From Paracnuella aquatica (lineage in GTDB: Bacteria > Bacteroidota > Bacteroidia > Chitinophagales > Chitinophagaceae): a DNA stretch of 64,000 nucleotides. The DNA lies in assembly GCF_003332885.2 (NCBI RefSeq), contig NZ_QOWJ01000011.1, forward strand, positions 87,166 to 151,165, in the 5' to 3' direction. Position 1 is the stretch's first letter, and the number at the start of each line of letters is the position of its first letter. A model generated the notes under the pieces. It was not told where the DNA came from, ran no database searches, and saw only the letters and a program-made list of their open reading frames with translations. Of the stretch, positions 61,459 through 64,000 are shown one piece after another. The position numbers and the translations under genes are program-made.

Positions 61459-62403
61459 ATGCAACGCCGCAATTTTTTAAGAAATAGCCTGGCTGCCACT
61501 GCAGCCGCATTAGCGCCTGCCACGCTTTTGGCAAAAGAAGAAAACAACGCAGCAAACATCAACCTGGGTCCCAATGCGGGCAAGCCGTTTCAAATGGATT
61601 ATGCCTTTCACGACGGCATGTTTAAAAACAATGGCGGTGCCGATTTTATTGATCAAATAAAATGGGCCCACGACCAGGGTTTTCGCAGCATTGAAGACAA
61701 TGGCATGCTGGGCCGCTCGGTGGAGCAGCAACAAAAGATTGGCGATACGCTGGCCAAGTTGGGCATGACGATGGGCGTGTTTGTAATTGATGGTGGCGAC
61801 AACTGGAAGACATCGCTGGCAACCGGCAAGAAGGAATTTCTTGATAAATTTTTGGACACCTGCAAAAAATCAATCGATGTAGCTAAGCGTTGCAATGCAA
61901 AATGGGCTACGGTAGTGCCCGGTTATTTTGAGCGGCGTTTGCCCATTGGCGTACAAACAGGCCATGTGGTGGATGCATTGCGCCGCGGTGCGGAAATATT
62001 GGAACCACACGGGCTGGTGATGGTGCTGGAGCCGCTGAGCGATAACCCCGATTTGTTTTTACGCACCTCCGATCAAACCTATGCTATTTGCCGTGCAGTT
62101 AATTCGCCGTCGTGCAAAATATTGTTTGATATGTACCATATGCAGCGCAATGAAGGCAATATCATTCAATACATGAACCTGGTGTGGAGCGAAATTGCTT
62201 ACTTCCAGATTGGCGATAACCCCGGACGAAAGGAGCCCACTACCGGCGAGATGAATTACAAGAATATCTTCAAACACATTTACGATAAAGGTTACCGCGG
62301 CATCATGGGTATGGAGCATGGCAATGCACGGCCCGGCAAAGATGGCGAGCTGGCACTGATTGCAGCTTACCGCGAGGTGGATAGCTTCAAGGCAGGAGCG
62401 TAG
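61459..62403 (+). CDS. Tat-exported sugar isomerase-like TIM-barrel protein
   Basis: 314 residues with a Tat signal (MQRRNFLRNSLAATAAALAP). The body resembles xylose isomerase-like/hydroxypyruvate isomerase proteins: QIKWAHDQGFRSIEDNGM, EPHGLVMVLEPLSDNP with the metal Glu, CKILFDMYHMQRNEGN and YFQIGDNPGRKEP, then GIMGMEHGNARPGKDGELAL. Metal-binding residues Glu, Asp, His are in the usual order. It would isomerise or epimerise a keto-sugar produced by the neighbouring oxidoreductase. It is divergent from the SUMF1-like gene. Confidence 0.85.
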   Translation: MQRRNFLRNSLAATAAALAPATLLAKEENNAANINLGPNAGKPFQMDYAFHDGMFKNNGGADFIDQIKWAHDQGFRSIEDNGMLGRSVEQQQKIGDTLAKLGMTMGVFVIDGGDNWKTSLATGKKEFLDKFLDTCKKSIDVAKRCNAKWATVVPGYFERRLPIGVQTGHVVDALRRGAEILEPHGLVMVLEPLSDNPDLFLRTSDQTYAICRAVNSPSCKILFDMYHMQRNEGNIIQYMNLVWSEIAYFQIGDNPGRKEPTTGEMNYKNIFKHIYDKGYRGIMGMEHGNARPGKDGELALIAAYREVDSFKAGA

Positions 62404-62664
62404 GGGAGTCGTGAAACGTCAAAGTGAATCGTCAATGGTAAATTGGCAATGGTAAATGGTGTGTGGTGAATGAGTTGGTGAGATAAATAGATATAGACAT
62501 GTAGTAATTGACTGCACTGCATCACTCCATAAATAAAAAAGCACCGCATGAATCCATGCGGTGCTTTTTTATTGAATAGTATATGTGTGTATGAAGCGAA
62601 TGGCATCGAGTAAAAACATTCACCATTCATCATTCACGTTTGACGCTTCACGTCCCTCACGTTC
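62404..62664. repeat. Inverted word-repeat R10 around a terminator
   Basis: Left arm 62404-62475 has GTGAAACGTC, GGCAATGGTAAATGG and GGTGAATGAG; right arm 62615-62664 has the complementary ATTCACC, ATTCACGTTTGACG, TTCACG words. The pattern is the same as R6 and R7. The terminator 62532-62572 sits in the middle. Confidence 0.7.
62532..62572. terminator. Terminator after the TIM-barrel gene
   Basis: GCACCGCATG pairs with CATGCGGTGC around AATC, with A and T tracts on both sides, between convergent genes. Confidence 0.88.
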
Positions 62665-63534
62665 TTAGCTCTGCGGAGTTTCCAGCAGTTTAAAGAACTG
62701 ATCCAGTTGTGGCAGGATCACGATGCGGGTACGGCGGTTGAGGCTACGGCTGTTGTTGTCGTCGTTGCTGGCAACAGGCATGTACTCACTGCGGCCACCA
62801 GCAGTCATACGCTTTGGATCAAGTTTGAATTGATTTTGCAAAATGCGCACAACGGCAGTTGCACGTTTGGTGCTCAGGTCCCAGTTGTCAACAATGCAGG
62901 CATTCTTAATAGGCACATTATCAGTATGGCCTTCCACCAGAAACTCAATCTCCGGCTTCGCGTTCAGTACCTGTGCTACTTTACCCAGCACGGTCATGGC
63001 GCGATCCGATACTTCATATGATCCGCTGCGGAACAGCAATTTATCAGAGATAGAAATAAATACGGCACTCTTCTCTACTTTGATTTCAATGTCTGAATCA
63101 TTTATATCATTGAGTGCACTTTTCAGGTTCATCACCAAAGCCATGTTCAACGAGTCTTTGCGGGCAATAGAACGCTGCAGGTCGGTGATATAAGCATCTT
63201 TCGCACCAATATTATCCATCGACTTTTTGATGCTCTCTGCTTGTGCGCTGGAGATCACAGACAGGTCACGCAGTTGATTCACCATCAAGTTGTTGTTCTC
63301 CTTTTGCGAAGCCAGTTGCTGGCGTGCCATTTCCAGTTCCGATTCCAGTTGGGAACGACGGCGGGCAGCTTCGGCTTCATCGTCGCGGCACTTTTTCAGA
63401 TCGTTCTGCACTTGCACATAATAATCATTAAGCTTCGTGTACTTCGATTGTTCCGCTTTAAGGGCTTTACGGCTAACGCAGGAGGAAAGCAGGATAACCA
63501 ACGCTGCGGCAAACAACAGTGATTTTTGCATCAT
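62665..63534 (-). CDS. OmpA-family lipoprotein with coiled coil
   Basis: 289 residues. The signal ends in a lipobox (LLSSC). A long coiled coil (about 40-135, rich in Gln, Glu, Arg) separates the anchor from an OmpA C-terminal domain (about 155-285) with FLVEGHTDNVPIKN and STKRATAVVRILQNQF and the closing SLNRRTRIVILPQ. The OmpA domain binds peptidoglycan and links it to the outer membrane. ATG 63534 and 63531 are both possible. Confidence 0.9.
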   Translation of the reverse strand: MMQKSLLFAAALVILLSSCVSRKALKAEQSKYTKLNDYYVQVQNDLKKCRDDEAEAARRRSQLESELEMARQQLASQKENNNLMVNQLRDLSVISSAQAESIKKSMDNIGAKDAYITDLQRSIARKDSLNMALVMNLKSALNDINDSDIEIKVEKSAVFISISDKLLFRSGSYEVSDRAMTVLGKVAQVLNAKPEIEFLVEGHTDNVPIKNACIVDNWDLSTKRATAVVRILQNQFKLDPKRMTAGGRSEYMPVASNDDNNSRSLNRRTRIVILPQLDQFFKLLETPQS

Positions 63535-63808
63535 ATTCAGTTGAAGATTTAGTATATAAAAACACGGACGGGACCAAAGTTAGGAGAAACAAATTGCGAA
63601 GACCTGTTTGTGGTCAGCTTTTCAGCCTAATGTAAGGTTAATAGAAAAAGATAGTAATGTATGATGCATATTGTAGTTAGTGTTTCATCTATTATATAGT
63701 GTATGATCTATCGCAGCATATAGGTAATCGCAAATGTCATTAGCTAGCTGCCCTCGTCTTCTTTTCATAATAATGCGACTTTTCTGCGCACCGTATTGTG
63801 CTCATCTA

Positions 63809-63816
63809 TATCTTTG
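63809..63816 (+). promoter_or_regulatory. Upstream promoter element P1 of a probable rRNA operon
   Basis: TATCTTTG with the following GCACCCG, matching the second promoter 114 bases downstream in both sequence and orientation. A clear -33 element is not seen. Confidence 0.45.
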
Positions 63817-63897
63817 CACCCGCTCATTGAAACAAAACATAATCACAAAGAGGTTTGGAGATACAAAATCAACTGATTTTCTTTCTCTAAAAAAACT

Positions 63898-63930
63898 TTT
63901 GGTTGATTGGTGTAATTATCTTTATCTTTG
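63898..63930 (+). promoter_or_regulatory. Strong promoter P2 of a probable rRNA operon
   Basis: TTTG (63898-63901), a 21-base spacer and TATCTTTG (63923-63930) make a near-ideal Bacteroidota promoter. Transcription would run out of the window on the right. Confidence 0.6.
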
Positions 63931-64000
63931 CACTCCCGAAAACGGGGAATGTGGTTCTTTAAGTGGTTGGTTTTTAGGTAGTTGCGGTGTTTTTAAGAAA
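63931..64000 (+). other. Probable rRNA operon leader (partial)
   Basis: After the promoter come a CCCGAAAACGGGG hairpin and TGGTTCTTTAAGTGGTTGG, similar to the leader/antitermination region before 16S rRNA in this phylum. No gene starts before the edge. The assignment depends on what lies outside. Confidence 0.45.

Noticed and set aside
58887-62403. Sulfatase maturation locus
   Set aside because: No sulfatase gene is present and the SUMF1-like protein lacks the catalytic cysteines.

Overview
The window looks like a chromosomal segment of a Bacteroidota bacterium, most likely of the Chitinophagaceae/Chitinophagales. This is inferred from the gene content (BamA, Skp/OmpH and DUF6089 next to UppS, DUF4397 lipoproteins, a fused KorA, a PycTM protein, many signal peptides and lipoproteins) and from repeated Bacteroidota-type promoter elements (TAnnTTTG close to starts, e.g. 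8863, 12732, 32702, 45621, 53699, 63923). Genes are mostly single units separated by strong hairpin terminators. No tRNA, rRNA body, CRISPR array, prophage or intact insertion sequence was seen.

Layout. 1-14 kb: NAD kinase, HtpG, small unknown genes, a CBS protein, an SGNH hydrolase, then the envelope-assembly block DUF6089-UppS-BamA-OmpH-OmpH. Two small stand-alone transcription units sit here: a highly structured RNA candidate at 3750-3903 and a 31-residue membrane peptide gene at 7604-7699. 14-24 kb (mostly minus strand): unknown secreted proteins, two dehydrogenases, PheS, MurI, HPF, then PanD translationally coupled to an ATP-grasp enzyme. 24-36 kb is accessory: a DUF4397 lipoprotein, a broken PQQ-type sugar dehydrogenase, a run of lineage-restricted unknown genes, an exported proteasome-like Ntn hydrolase, an Asn/Thr/Ser-rich secreted protein, an MFS transporter, DUF1080 and M23 proteins. 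36-50 kb: an ABC exporter, an M16 protease, an AIM24-like protein, DUF421, an NmrA-like protein, KorA without KorB beside it, and an HD-PycTM fusion. 50-64 kb: a very large secreted phosphoesterase/kinase-like/beta-barrel protein and, a few genes away, a paralogue without the phosphoesterase domain and with altered kinase-like motifs; then HAD and AraC proteins, a Tat-exported sugar-modification group (Gfo/Idh/MocA, SUMF1-like, TIM-barrel isomerase) and an OmpA lipoprotein. The right edge carries tandem strong promoters and a leader typical of an rRNA operon that should begin just outside.

The most unusual genome-scale structure lies in the intergenic DNA. At least seven gaps contain pairs of degenerate short-word repeats in inverted orientation (words such as GTGAAACG, GGTGAATGG, GAATATCGAACAAGG, GTAGTTGATAGTTGG, AATTATGAATGATGAATT), some enclosing REP-like palindromes (families resembling TCATTGCGAGG, TGTCATCCTGAGC, TGTCATGCCGAAC and TTGGGCGTAGCCCAA). 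The same words recur at distant loci.
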